From contig NZ_BMFO01000001.1 in NCBI RefSeq assembly GCF_014638745.1, positions 1 through 64,000 of the forward strand: DNA of 64,000 nt. The letters run 5' to 3'. This document shows positions 37,655 through 46,449 of the stretch, in pieces. Source of the stretch: Arenimonas maotaiensis. GTDB taxonomy: Bacteria > Pseudomonadota > Gammaproteobacteria > Xanthomonadales > Xanthomonadaceae. Every line of letters starts with the position of its first letter. Position 1 is the first letter of the stretch. Both the position numbers and the translations under genes were made by a program. Under the pieces are notes generated by a model. The model was not told the DNA's origin. It saw only the letters and a list, made by a program, of their open reading frames with translations, and did no database searches.

Positions 37655-39115
37655 TCAATGCGTGTTTAATGCGAATTTTTTATCGATGTCTACCGACTCT
37701 GCCCACCAATGTGCCCCAAGGTTTTCTCGTCGATGCAGTGCTGCCTGCAATAGACAAATGGCGAGTTGTTGGCGCCAACCTATGTCTTTACCGAACTGTT
37801 GGAGTTCAGCCAAAGCCTTTTGTATATCAGTTGCCTGACGTACAGGGCCGAGTGTTTGCCAAAGTCGTTGGCGCCAATAGTGCTGGACTGACGGCGAGGT
37901 TTCCAATCCACGCTCGGCAAAACAATAAGTGCCGCATGTGTTCGACGATACATTTTCCTGCTTGATTCGCATGGCCAATCTACGACCGTAAGTCACCCCT
38001 TCAAGCAGCGAATTGCTGGCTAAGCGATTGGCACCATGCACGCCGTTGCAGGCGACTTCGCCAACGGCCCACAAACCAGGCACAGTGGTGCGCCCATCCA
38101 GATTAGTAGCCAGTCCTCCCATATGAAAATGTGCGGCCGGGGTCACCGGCATGGGCTCCAGACGCGGGTCGATACCGTGCGCAAGACAACTGGCCAAGAC
38201 GGTCGGAAACCGTTGAGGCCATGCATCACCCAGATGCTGGGCATGCAGGAAAGTATTGCCGCCTTTCGTCAAAATTTTCCAGACCACACGTGCGACCAGA
38301 TCGCGTGGTGCAAGATCTGCCATCGGATGGCGTCCCGTCATGAAGGCTCGACCGTGTTCATCGCGAAGAATAGCGCCAGCACCGCGCAACGCTTCCGTCA
38401 GCAAAGGCAATTGAAAATTCGTGCCGAGTGCCAGAGCCGTTGGATGGAATTGGATGAACTCGAGATCACGCACTGCTGCACCCGCCGCAAGACCCAAAGC
38501 CAAACCGACACCCTCGGCACCGGGCGGATTGCTGGTCGCCGAAAACAAGGCTCCCAATCCACCGGTTGCCAACACGACATCATTGGCTTCGTGAATTTCG
38601 GTATCGCCTGTTTTGTTTTTTGCGCGTACACCGGCAATGGAATTACCGCGCAAGAGCAGGGCATCGACATCGGTTTCGGAATGCCAGTGAATATGGCTCG
38701 CCTGTTTTACCTTGCCGACCAAGGCTTGCATGAATGCACGACCACTGGCATCGCCACCGGCATGGGCGATGCGGGCAAATTCATGGCCGCCTTCGCGTGC
38801 CAAGTGAAAATCGTCGCCCTCTCGATCGAACAGCACGCCTTGATTACCTAGCCAGTTCAATGCATCTGCTGCCTGTTCTACCAGATAGCGAACTGCCGGT
38901 TTTGAGTTGTGAAAAGAACCCGATCGCATCGTATCGAACAGATGCGAGCAAGTGCTGTCATTCGGTCCGACCGCTGCCGCTATACCGCCCTGAGCCAAAA
39001 CACTGGCGCTGTCCTGGCTGTCCGGTGCACGACTCAGCAGGCACACCTGACGCGGTGCAGCTGCCAGTGCTGTCGTCAATCCTGCAATTCCGCTTCCGAC
39101 GATAATCAGCGGCAT
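37655..39115 (-). CDS. nadB: L-aspartate oxidase
   Basis: A 486-residue flavoprotein that makes iminoaspartate in NAD synthesis; in anoxia it can use fumarate instead of O2. FAD motif IIVGSGIAGL at the N-terminus, LAQGGIAAA, the active-site block FIQFHPTAL, and RHPMADLAPRDLVAR with the substrate Arg and His. ATG 39115 (MPLIIVGSG) is preferred; a GTG at 39133 would overlap nadA. Last gene of the operon that begins with DUF2249. nadC is not in the window. Confidence 0.92.
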   Translation of the reverse strand: MPLIIVGSGIAGLTTALAAAPRQVCLLSRAPDSQDSASVLAQGGIAAAVGPNDSTCSHLFDTMRSGSFHNSKPAVRYLVEQAADALNWLGNQGVLFDREGDDFHLAREGGHEFARIAHAGGDASGRAFMQALVGKVKQASHIHWHSETDVDALLLRGNSIAGVRAKNKTGDTEIHEANDVVLATGGLGALFSATSNPPGAEGVGLALGLAAGAAVRDLEFIQFHPTALALGTNFQLPLLTEALRGAGAILRDEHGRAFMTGRHPMADLAPRDLVARVVWKILTKGGNTFLHAQHLGDAWPQRFPTVLASCLAHGIDPRLEPMPVTPAAHFHMGGLATNLDGRTTVPGLWAVGEVACNGVHGANRLASNSLLEGVTYGRRLAMRIKQENVSSNTCGTYCFAERGLETSPSVQHYWRQRLWQTLGPVRQATDIQKALAELQQFGKDIGWRQQLAICLLQAALHRRENLGAHWWAESVDIDKKFALNTH

Positions 39116-39125
39116 GGTTTCGCGC

Positions 39126-40151
39126 TTACACACGATCCTGACGACCTACCTGCAGCATTCGGTCGAGTGCTCGTCGTGCCCGTGATGCAACGTCGGCGGG
39201 AACCGTGACTTCATGACGCAGGTCGCGCAGACAATTGAAAATATTGGGCAGCGTGATTTGCTTCATGTGCGGACACAGGTTGCAGGGCTGCACGAATTCT
39301 ATCTGCGGAAATTTCGTCCGCAGATTATCGGCCATCGAACATTCGGTGATCAGTGCAACACGATCAGGTTTTACTTTTTCCAGCCATTGGCTCATCGCGC
39401 TGGTGGAACCGACAAAATCAGCCTCTGCCAATACTTCGGGTGAACATTCCGGATGTGCGATCAGTTTCGCGTTGAAGCGTTCGCGTGCATGCCGCATTTG
39501 CTGTGCAGTGAAAATTTCGTGTACTTCGCAGGTGCCGTTCCATAACACCAGTTCCACATTCGTCTGTGCGGCGACATAAGCACCGAGGAATCGATCAGGT
39601 ATGAAAATCACCTTTTTACTTCCCATCGCTTCGACCACTTGCAAGGCATTGGCCGAGGTACAGCAGGCGTCGGACTCGGCTTTTACGTCTGCCGTGGTGT
39701 TGACATAGCTCACGACGGGAACACCCGGGTGCATCGCACGCAAGCGTCGAACATCGGCTGCGGTTATCGATGACGCCAGCGAACAGCCTGCATGCAAATC
39801 GGGAATCAGGACGGTCCGATCCGGTGCCAGGATCTTCGCCGTCTCTGCCATGAAATACACTCCGCAAATCACGATTAATTCTGCGCTACAAGATGCGGCG
39901 GCTTGTGCAAGCGACAGCGAATCACCGGTGACATCGGCCACGCCATGAAAAATTTCCGGTGACTGGTAACTGTGCGCCATGATGACTGCGCCGCGCTGTT
40001 CCTTGAGCCTGAGGATGGCATCGATCCAGGGCAGATGCATCGGCCATTCCAGACACGGCACCAAGCCTTCGAGGCGGGTACCGAGTTCGGCATAGTCTAT
40101 TTCCAGCTGGTCGCTCCATTGCGGTGGAGAAATTTCAATATTGCTTGTCAT
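39126..40151 (-). CDS. nadA: Quinolinate synthase
   Basis: A 341-residue [4Fe-4S] enzyme that condenses iminoaspartate with dihydroxyacetone phosphate. Visible are AHSYQSPEI, GVYFMAETAKIL, the Cys of HAGCSLA, WNGTCEVHE and CNLCPHMK, which include the three cluster Cys, and GSTSAMSQW. ATG 40151 is preferred; the frame extends upstream without homology. It stands directly before nadB, behind the chorismate mutase-UbiT gene. NadA is very O2-labile, which fits the FNR operon. Confidence 0.92.
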   Translation of the reverse strand: MTSNIEISPPQWSDQLEIDYAELGTRLEGLVPCLEWPMHLPWIDAILRLKEQRGAVIMAHSYQSPEIFHGVADVTGDSLSLAQAAASCSAELIVICGVYFMAETAKILAPDRTVLIPDLHAGCSLASSITAADVRRLRAMHPGVPVVSYVNTTADVKAESDACCTSANALQVVEAMGSKKVIFIPDRFLGAYVAAQTNVELVLWNGTCEVHEIFTAQQMRHARERFNAKLIAHPECSPEVLAEADFVGSTSAMSQWLEKVKPDRVALITECSMADNLRTKFPQIEFVQPCNLCPHMKQITLPNIFNCLRDLRHEVTVPADVASRARRALDRMLQVGRQDRV

Positions 40152-40197
40152 GGTGAGATGTCGAATGATTTGATATTGCAGAAGTGGAATCGAGAAT

Positions 40198-41091
40198 CTA
40201 ATTCGATGCCGTTCTGTTTTGATATGCCGTGCGTGCAGCCAGAGCCAGATCGGTGCCACGTTGCATGGCTATGCGAAGCCCCAACGGAATTTCCTGCCAA
40301 GGCAATTGGTCCAGTAAATTGCGGGCCGTAAGACCCAGTTCAGTATCGCCGGTAAGAACCAGTCGACGTTGGAAAAACAAGGTGTCTGCATCTTCCCGGC
40401 GACTGGCCAGCAACATTAAATCGGTTGCAGTACCGCGGACGGTGGCCTCTGCAATTTCGTCCCGCGCACAGACACGCATTCGGCCTTCGCGCAGTACCAC
40501 TACCCAGCGAAGATCCAGATCGCTCACTTCGATGCCGAGTCTTCGGTCGGACAGCATTTCGAGTGCGCCTTTTTCTATCGGTGCGCTCAATACGCGCTGC
40601 ATTGCCGCTTCGAACAATTTCACTTGCCAGACAATCGGGATCCGTCGCAAAAAAGGCGACAAGCGGGAAGGAGGTGGCAGCAGGCGAAGCCAGCGGGAAT
40701 AAGAAGAAAATCGGGTTTGGCTATTCATGGTGTTTGCGAGCATGCCTGTAATAGGAGGGAGAGCGCCCTGATCTGTATCAACTACAACAAACTCGTCGGA
40801 CACCTGCGACAAGCCTTGCTGCCGGCAGGCATCCTGGATGAGTGCAGACATCAGGCGATCACTGCTCGCTGGCGGAAGACCAAAGCGATTGCCGAGTCGC
40901 CGTGCGCGCCGGAGCACTTCGCGTTCGCGGTCCGGATCGCGGATCGGCACGCCCTTTTCCTGCTTTATTCGTGCCGCCAGTGAAACCAATCGTCGTCGGG
41001 CAACAATCAGTGTCAACAACGCATCGTCGACGCCATCAATCATTCGACGTACGCCGATCAGCGCGCCATGCGATGTTTCAGTTTTTGTCAT
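40198..41091 (-). CDS. ubiT: Chorismate mutase - UbiT (SCP2) fusion protein
   Basis: A 297-residue protein with two clear parts. Residues about 10-93 are an AroQ chorismate mutase: R15, R32-34, K43, the DPDRERE block (52-58) and Q91/92 correspond to the E. coli active-site residues, so it should be active. After a linker (about 95-140), residues 145-290 are an SCP2 lipid-binding domain like UbiT, with FLRRIPIVWQVKLFEAAMQ and the beta-strand region GALEMLSDRRLGIEVSD. UbiT binds lipid intermediates for UbiUV. E. coli UbiT is only about 174 aa and has no mutase. The fusion would bring prephenate to the quinone complex. ATG 41091 overlaps the DGC gene; a GTG at 41103 is possible. Confidence 0.8.
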   Translation of the reverse strand: MTKTETSHGALIGVRRMIDGVDDALLTLIVARRRLVSLAARIKQEKGVPIRDPDREREVLRRARRLGNRFGLPPASSDRLMSALIQDACRQQGLSQVSDEFVVVDTDQGALPPITGMLANTMNSQTRFSSYSRWLRLLPPPSRLSPFLRRIPIVWQVKLFEAAMQRVLSAPIEKGALEMLSDRRLGIEVSDLDLRWVVVLREGRMRVCARDEIAEATVRGTATDLMLLASRREDADTLFFQRRLVLTGDTELGLTARNLLDQLPWQEIPLGLRIAMQRGTDLALAARTAYQNRTASN

Positions 41092-41482
41092 GATGCTTTT
41101 CACTGTGTAATGCCGAATCCGTCAAACGTTCGGCGATCGGAACAATATGGTGGTCGTAAATGGCGTGAGCCTGGGCCGGATCGAAATCGACATGCTTGCG
41201 TTTTTTTACTTCGAATTCGGAAAGCACGATGTGACGATCGGGTGTCACACCAACTTGCGAAAGGCAGGCAGAGGCGCAGGCAAGAATGCAGCCATCCAGT
41301 GCAATGATGGGACGATGGCTGCGCGCCGTGTTGACCAGTCCGGTGACGCCGCCACCGACACCGGCGATGCAGGACATTTCCGCTTTGCCTTGTCGGTCCA
41401 GCCACAGCGCCATCTGGTTTGCCATTTGAGCCGCGCTTGAGCAACCGGAACAGGCGTACACCAGTGGAAGCTTCTTTTTCAT
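41078..41482 (-). CDS. DGC-domain putative zinc-binding protein
   Basis: A 134-residue cysteine-rich protein: YACSGCSSAAQMANQMA (C11, C14), a MSCIAGVGGG loop, and LDGCILACASACLSQ with the DGC signature. The family is called putative zinc-binding; metal binding is likely from the cysteines, the role is unknown. ATG 41482 with GGGAG 8 bases upstream is the clear start. It overlaps the genes before and after by a few bases, so it is part of one transcript from the FNR box at 43105. Confidence 0.7.
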   Translation of the reverse strand: MKKKLPLVYACSGCSSAAQMANQMALWLDRQGKAEMSCIAGVGGGVTGLVNTARSHRPIIALDGCILACASACLSQVGVTPDRHIVLSEFEVKKRKHVDFDPAQAHAIYDHHIVPIAERLTDSALHSEKHHDKN

Positions 41483-42780
41483 GTGCGCACTCCCTGCGAA
41501 CCGATTTTTCCACCGGCAAATTTTCGAGTTCGAAACTGCAGCGACAGGATCTCGAACATCGCCAGTCCATGTGCCGATGCCAGTAAAAGACCTGCTAGGT
41601 TCACGCTGGTTGAATTCGGCCAAATCACCGCAGCTGGAAGCGCAAGGGCAGACAATACAAAGAAGATAAAAATGCGTTGTTTGCGATATTCGGGAAACAG
41701 ACCATCGACGCTTTGCAATCTGCTGCCTTGATGGCGTTGCCGTTGCAACTTCAGCCAGGCAATGAAGGGTGCAATTTCAAGCAACATGCCGAGCACCAAC
41801 GATGGCAGGCCGATACCGATGGCTAACACACCGGCGAGGATCGTTTTGTAAGGTGTCGACACACACAGGACAGTCAAGACAGCCATCAGCAACGACAACG
41901 ATCCGAGACACCAGAAACCAATCAGTGTCCGGTTGCGACGGTGCGGAGCGCGCCATTGAAAGAAAATAATTGCGGTTGCGAATGCGGCAACGGGCAACAC
42001 GAGTAATTTCGTGAGCGTGTCGCCATCTATAATATTTCCGAAGCGTAAAACGACACCGGACACCAGCAGGCAGATCAATGCAATGATCCAGTATCGAAGA
42101 AATTGGTTTGGCAGTGCTATCGTTCCCTGAAGCATCGGCATGATCACGCTGCCGACGCAGCCGCACAGCAGTACAACGCCGCCAAGCAGTCCGATGGCGG
42201 CGTGGATATCGGTCAACCGCTGCATCGGCATGGCGATGATTCCGGCAAGTCCCAGCGTGAGTAACAAGCCAAGCACTGCCGTCAGCAACAGGCAGACGAG
42301 TACCATGCAAATGCCGATTCGCAACCAGGTTTGCTTGTCATCGAAACGCATCGCGAGCAAACATCCGATGGCATGAAAACCGATTGAAAATGCCAGCAAT
42401 AAACCGGACCACGGAATCAACCAGGGCCAATAAAGTATTCCTGCGAGTAATCCGATCAGGGCAAGATTGAAAATAATCGGCAATTGCAAACTTAATGCGT
42501 TTGACGGCGCCAAACGTACGCCGGCCGCGACCGGCAGAAACTGCAGCAGACTGCCGAGCATCGCGTTGCCCAATATTCCGAGTGTGATCATATGGGTAAG
42601 CGCAACGGTGTTCAGCGCCCAACGACTGATGAATAAAGTCGAGCCGTCGTGCAGGATCAAAAATGCTGTAACCAAGCCCCATACCGGCACCATGCCGAGG
42701 TAGCGCATCGGCAGTTCCACCGACGGGGCATGATCAACGGCCAGTGCAGTCATCGGGAGAAAATATTTGTACCCAGGCAT
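41479..42780 (-). CDS. Polytopic membrane protein, NnrS / heme-copper-oxidase-like
   Basis: A 433-residue protein with about 12 transmembrane helices. Conserved His stand in ALTHMITLGILGNAMLG, GFHAIGCL, DIHAAIGLL and SAHGLAMFE. They resemble the helix pattern of NnrS and of subunit I of cytochrome oxidases, but no complete copper/heme site can be claimed. Such genes occur in denitrification clusters and are linked to NO stress. The start may be 42780 or ATG 42753; both overlap the DUF2249 gene. It is hydrophobic throughout, with a short basic C-terminus. Confidence 0.55.
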   Translation of the reverse strand: MPGYKYFLPMTALAVDHAPSVELPMRYLGMVPVWGLVTAFLILHDGSTLFISRWALNTVALTHMITLGILGNAMLGSLLQFLPVAAGVRLAPSNALSLQLPIIFNLALIGLLAGILYWPWLIPWSGLLLAFSIGFHAIGCLLAMRFDDKQTWLRIGICMVLVCLLLTAVLGLLLTLGLAGIIAMPMQRLTDIHAAIGLLGGVVLLCGCVGSVIMPMLQGTIALPNQFLRYWIIALICLLVSGVVLRFGNIIDGDTLTKLLVLPVAAFATAIIFFQWRAPHRRNRTLIGFWCLGSLSLLMAVLTVLCVSTPYKTILAGVLAIGIGLPSLVLGMLLEIAPFIAWLKLQRQRHQGSRLQSVDGLFPEYRKQRIFIFFVLSALALPAAVIWPNSTSVNLAGLLLASAHGLAMFEILSLQFRTRKFAGGKIGSQGVRT

Positions 42781-43048
42781 CGCCGGCAGGAGAGTCGATC
42801 ACGACGACTCGATAACCACGGGCATCGAGCAAATCCAGCAGCGGTTGTGGGTGACAAGGCGTCCGCGCCAATAGAGATTTGCCCTCGGGAAGGGTTTCCA
42901 GTGCTTCAAGAATACGATGCATTGGCTCGGGTGCAGGCAGATGCCGCAGATCAAGCTTGATGGCACTTTCGCTTTTGACAAACGGGGCTTTGGAGCCGTC
43001 TGCCCATTGCACGGGGTTGGCGCCGAATGGCGAGGAACAAGGAGGCAT
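42734..43048 (-). CDS. DUF2249 family protein
   Basis: A 104-residue soluble protein. The DUF2249 core is IKLDLRHLPAPEPMHRIL followed by LPEGKSLLARTPCHPQPLL, a TusA-like alpha/beta fold with HxP near the C-terminal helix. DUF2249 genes accompany nitrate and NO respiration genes in many bacteria; the function is not known. ATG 43048 has AAGG in front. First gene of an operon of six: DUF2249, NnrS-like, DGC, CM-UbiT, nadA, nadB. The FNR box 43105-43118 is 57 bases upstream. Confidence 0.72.
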   Translation of the reverse strand: MPPCSSPFGANPVQWADGSKAPFVKSESAIKLDLRHLPAPEPMHRILEALETLPEGKSLLARTPCHPQPLLDLLDARGYRVVVIDSPAGDAWVQIFSPDDCTGR

Positions 43049-43104
43049 AAGTAGCACCTTGGTGGGACCAGCTGGCAGTATCAGCCCGATGTCGGGTCAT
43101 TGCA

Positions 43105-43118
43105 TTGACAAGGATCAA
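43105..43118. promoter_or_regulatory. FNR box of the DUF2249-ubiT-nadAB operon
   Basis: TTGACAAGGATCAA, a full FNR-type match. On the minus strand TGATACT lies about 30 bases behind its centre as -10 box (near 43,078-43,084), which puts the site at about -41.5 with a leader of about 22 bases. Confidence 0.8.
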
Positions 43119-43144
43119 GTCCTGCGAATTCCCGTCGCGGCCAC

Positions 43145-43158
43145 TTGATCCAAGTCAA
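43145..43158. promoter_or_regulatory. FNR box of the ubiD-methyltransferase unit
   Basis: TTGATCCAAGTCAA, the second full FNR match in this divergent gap, 26 bases from the first. By position it serves ubiD on the plus strand. The -10 box there is not obvious. Confidence 0.75.
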
Positions 43159-43284
43159 TGATCCCGTATCCGGTCTGAGCGACCATGTCGGCATGTTAAT
43201 CATCAAGAAAAACTGCGCTCTTTTCGGGACATCCGTTCCCGAAGTAACTTCGCGATTCAACTTGTATTCCTGGACCTTATCGCG

Positions 43285-44772
43285 ATGAGTTTCCATGACC
43301 TGCGTTCATTTCTTTCCCGGCTGGAAACAAGCGGCCAGTTAAAACACGTCGACGAGCCTGTCAGTTCCCATCTGGAATCCACGGCATTGAGTCTGTTGTC
43401 GCTTCGTGCCGGTGGTCCGGCCTTGCTGATGGCAGCGAATACCGAATCACCACAACGCTATCTCGGCAATCTATTCGGACATCGAAACCGTATCGAAGCG
43501 GTGTTGTCAGGCAGGCCGTTGTCGTCATTGCGCGAACTCGGCGAATTGCTGGCGGCATTGAAGGAACCACGTTGGCCGGGTAGTTTGCGCGAAGCCTTGC
43601 ATAGCTGGCCGGAACTCGCACAGCTCGCCCATGTCGCACCTCGTACCGTGCGCGATGCAGACTTCAATGACGAAGTGATTGAAGCGAATGATATCGATTT
43701 GTCACGATTGCCGATTCAGCATTGTTGGCCTGAAGATGCGGCCAAATTGATTACGCTGGGCTTGGTGATTACCCGCGGCACCCGAAAGCCCAGACAGAAC
43801 ATTGCGGTGTACCGACAGCAAGTCATAGGCCGCAACAAAGTCATCATGCGCTGGTTATCGCATCGTGGCGGTGCACTGGATTTTGCCGATTGGCAGGCAA
43901 CGCATCCGGATAAACCCTTTCCGATCGTCGTCGCGATTGGAGCCGATCCTGCAACAACGTTGGCCGCGGTGGCGCCGGTTCCGGATACTTTGTCGGAATT
44001 TGAATTCGCCGGATTATTGCGCGGTGAACGCAGTCGCGTTTGGCGAAGTGCATTGACCGGGCTCGATGCGCCGTCGGGGGCGGAAATTTTGCTGGAAGGA
44101 TTTATTTATCCCGGTGACACGGCGCTGGAAGGTCCTTTCGGCGATCACACCGGTTATTACAACGCGCAAGCAATGTTTCCAGTGATGACCATCGAGCGCA
44201 TGCGTTTGCGTCGTGATGCCATTTATCAAGGCAGTTACATGGGCCGTGCGCCGCATGACGAACCTTCGGTGCTCGCACTCGCACTGAATGAATTATTCGT
44301 TCCGATTCTGCGAAAGGTGTTTCCCGAGATTGTCGATTTTTTTCTGCCGCCGGAAGCATGCTCTTACCGAATCGCGGTAGTAAGCATTCGCAAGCAATAC
44401 GCCGGTCATGCGCGTCGGGTGATGATGGGAATCTGGTCGTATTTGCGCCAGTTCACCTATACCAAATTCATCATCATCGTCGATGAGGACATTGATGCAC
44501 GCGACTGGTCACAAGTGCTGTGGGCTTTATCCACTCGCGTCGATCCGGCACGCGATAGCATGCTGGTCGAAAATACGCCGATCGATTATCTGGATTTCGC
44601 CAGTCCCGAGCCGGGGCTCGGCTCAAAATTGGGTTTGGATGCGACCCGGAAATGGCCTGGCGAAACCACGCGCGAATGGGGCAGGGTGATTGTGTCCGAC
44701 CCGGCGGTGGAAAAGCGTATGCAGTCGCTATGGCAAACGCTTCGAAATAATCATGAGGAAACGGATCGTTAA
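43285..44772 (+). CDS. ubiD: UbiD-type 4-hydroxy-3-polyprenylbenzoate decarboxylase
   Basis: A 495-residue prFMN-dependent decarboxylase that follows E. coli UbiD closely over the whole length: IAVYRQQVIGRNKVIMRWLSHRGG in pieces, GADPATTLAAVAPVPDTLSE, EGPFGDHTGYYN with the Glu/Asp/His of the active site, and ENTPIDYLDFASP near the end. It removes the carboxyl group of the ring in ubiquinone synthesis and does not need O2. UbiX, which makes prFMN, is not in the window. Lower GC and the FNR box suggest an anaerobic second copy beside a core ubiD elsewhere. Confidence 0.9.
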   Translation: MSFHDLRSFLSRLETSGQLKHVDEPVSSHLESTALSLLSLRAGGPALLMAANTESPQRYLGNLFGHRNRIEAVLSGRPLSSLRELGELLAALKEPRWPGSLREALHSWPELAQLAHVAPRTVRDADFNDEVIEANDIDLSRLPIQHCWPEDAAKLITLGLVITRGTRKPRQNIAVYRQQVIGRNKVIMRWLSHRGGALDFADWQATHPDKPFPIVVAIGADPATTLAAVAPVPDTLSEFEFAGLLRGERSRVWRSALTGLDAPSGAEILLEGFIYPGDTALEGPFGDHTGYYNAQAMFPVMTIERMRLRRDAIYQGSYMGRAPHDEPSVLALALNELFVPILRKVFPEIVDFFLPPEACSYRIAVVSIRKQYAGHARRVMMGIWSYLRQFTYTKFIIIVDEDIDARDWSQVLWALSTRVDPARDSMLVENTPIDYLDFASPEPGLGSKLGLDATRKWPGETTREWGRVIVSDPAVEKRMQSLWQTLRNNHEETDR

Positions 44773-44891
44773 ATTTCAAAAAACTATGGCACCTTGGGTA
44801 TCCAACTGGTCGTCATGACGCTTTGCCGAATATACGCCCGGAACCCATGTCGACCGCCAATTAAAAAATACCGGAAATCGAATCTAAAAAC

Positions 44892-45953
44892 ATGAAAAAC
44901 AAAACATTTGCCAAGCCGCTACCTGCGATCGATGCACGCTTTGAAGCGCAAAAAATCGCATTTGGCCCCGTGGTTTTCCAATGCGTACGGATTGCCATGA
45001 AGTGGGGCTTGCTGGAAAGCATTGATCGTTCTCCGAGCGGTCAATCGATCGAAGAGCTCGCTGCATTCCATCAGAGAAGCGAATATGCCGTCAGTGTTTT
45101 GCTGGAGAGTTGTCTGAGCGCCGGCGTCGTCGGCAGAAAGGAAGATCGCTATTACCTGGAAAAGATCGGCGACTTCATGCTACGGGATCCTATGACCCGG
45201 GTGAATTTCAATTTCACCCAGGAAATATGCTATCAGGGTATGTTCGAGCTGGAGTCTGCATTGGCCGAAGGCAGACCTGCCGGACTGAAATGCCTGGGCG
45301 AATGGGAAACGATATATCGCGGGTTGAGTTCCTTGCCGGAAGTGGCCAAGTCGGCCTGGTTCGAGTTCGATCATCATTATTCCGATTCGGCATTTACGTT
45401 GGTGTTGCCAATTGTATTTTCGAGCCAGCCCACGACATTGATGGACATTGGCGCCAATACCGGAAAATGGGCGCAACGATGTCTTGATTTCAATCCGATG
45501 GTCCGGATGACTCTGGTCGATCTGCCCGAACAAATGTCGATTGCACGCGGCAATTTGGCAAGCCAGTCGGATCGGGTTGATTTTTACGAAGCGGATATGT
45601 TGAATCCCGATACTCCGTTTCCAGCCGGTCAAGATGTCATATGGATGAGCCAGCTCCTCAGCTGCTTCAGCAAGCAGTCAATTCTGGAAATATTCCGGCG
45701 TGTTAAGACCAGTTTAAATTCCAACGGCTGCGTTTACGTGCTGGATACTTTTTGGGACAGCCAGCGGCACGACATCGCGGCTTATTGCATTATCAATACA
45801 TCGCCATATTTCGCGGCCCTCGCCAATGGCGTAAGCACAATGTATCAATCACAAGAATACATCCAGCTCGCTAATCAAGCGGGTTTGCAGCTCGTCGATA
45901 TTCGCGATGACATAGGCCTGAGCCATAGTTTGCTGAAATTTGTTCATGCATGA
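44892..45953 (+). CDS. SAM-dependent O-methyltransferase, plant-OMT-like fold
   Basis: A 353-residue class I methyltransferase. An N-terminal helical dimerisation part (about 15-110) with a winged helix is followed by the SAM motif MDIGANTGKW at about 184-193. Then come LVDLP, the catalytic-site region WMSQLLSCFS, and a C-terminal QLVDIRDDI. Two-domain methyltransferases of this kind usually methylate phenols, quinols or polyketides. It stands 119 bases behind ubiD with no FNR box of its own, so it may be in the same unit and methylate a quinone intermediate. It is not similar to UbiG or UbiE. Confidence 0.65.
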   Translation: MKNKTFAKPLPAIDARFEAQKIAFGPVVFQCVRIAMKWGLLESIDRSPSGQSIEELAAFHQRSEYAVSVLLESCLSAGVVGRKEDRYYLEKIGDFMLRDPMTRVNFNFTQEICYQGMFELESALAEGRPAGLKCLGEWETIYRGLSSLPEVAKSAWFEFDHHYSDSAFTLVLPIVFSSQPTTLMDIGANTGKWAQRCLDFNPMVRMTLVDLPEQMSIARGNLASQSDRVDFYEADMLNPDTPFPAGQDVIWMSQLLSCFSKQSILEIFRRVKTSLNSNGCVYVLDTFWDSQRHDIAAYCIINTSPYFAALANGVSTMYQSQEYIQLANQAGLQLVDIRDDIGLSHSLLKFVHA

Positions 45954-45971
45954 GGATGTCAGGCTTCTGGA

Positions 45972-46409
45972 TTAGTCGGATGTTTCCACAATGATCTTGA
46001 GCTCGAATTTACCCGAGAGCGAATTCGAAATCAGACAACCGGCCTCGGCTTTATACAGGGCTTTTTCAGCCGCTTCGACATTACCGTCTGCAGGAATGCG
46101 GAGTCTGGCCTGAATCGTGAATGCAACGAATTTCGATGCGCCTTGTTCGCGTTCGAGAGTCCCTTCTACCTCACAAGCCAACGTTTGCCAGGAAAGTTTC
46201 GAAGCCCCCGCGACCGCACGAAAGGTCAGGATGAAACAATCGGCAATGGCGCCTACGAGCAGGGTTTCTGGCGACCAACGATCACCCGGCCCATCGAATT
46301 CGAGCGGAGGCGCAGTATTCAGTGGCGCGAGGCCGGCGCTAGAAAGCAGAACTTCGCCTTCTGGGCCTGCTGATGCCGCGACTTGATAGTGATGCGGAAA
46401 TGCTTTCAT
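45972..46409 (-). CDS. OsmC-family protein
   Basis: A 145-residue protein. The two OsmC cysteines are in GAIADCFILTF (C58) and EAGCLISNS; the beta-rich N-terminus LLSSAGLAPL and ETLLVGA are typical. OsmC proteins reduce organic hydroperoxides or handle other thiol-reactive compounds. ATG 46409 has GGAG 7 bases before; the TTG at 46415 is less likely. It follows the HMA-like gene after about 40 bases and is probably controlled by the same FNR box at 46805. Confidence 0.8.
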   Translation of the reverse strand: MKAFPHHYQVAASAGPEGEVLLSSAGLAPLNTAPPLEFDGPGDRWSPETLLVGAIADCFILTFRAVAGASKLSWQTLACEVEGTLEREQGASKFVAFTIQARLRIPADGNVEAAEKALYKAEAGCLISNSLSGKFELKIIVETSD

Positions 46410-46449
46410 TGCCAAACTCCGATGAAGTCAATTAACTAATAGAATAGTG

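Noticed and set aside
37633-37965. Plus-strand frame of 110 residues behind ubiV
   Set aside because: Almost entirely antisense to the 3' part of nadB, and no ribosome binding site.
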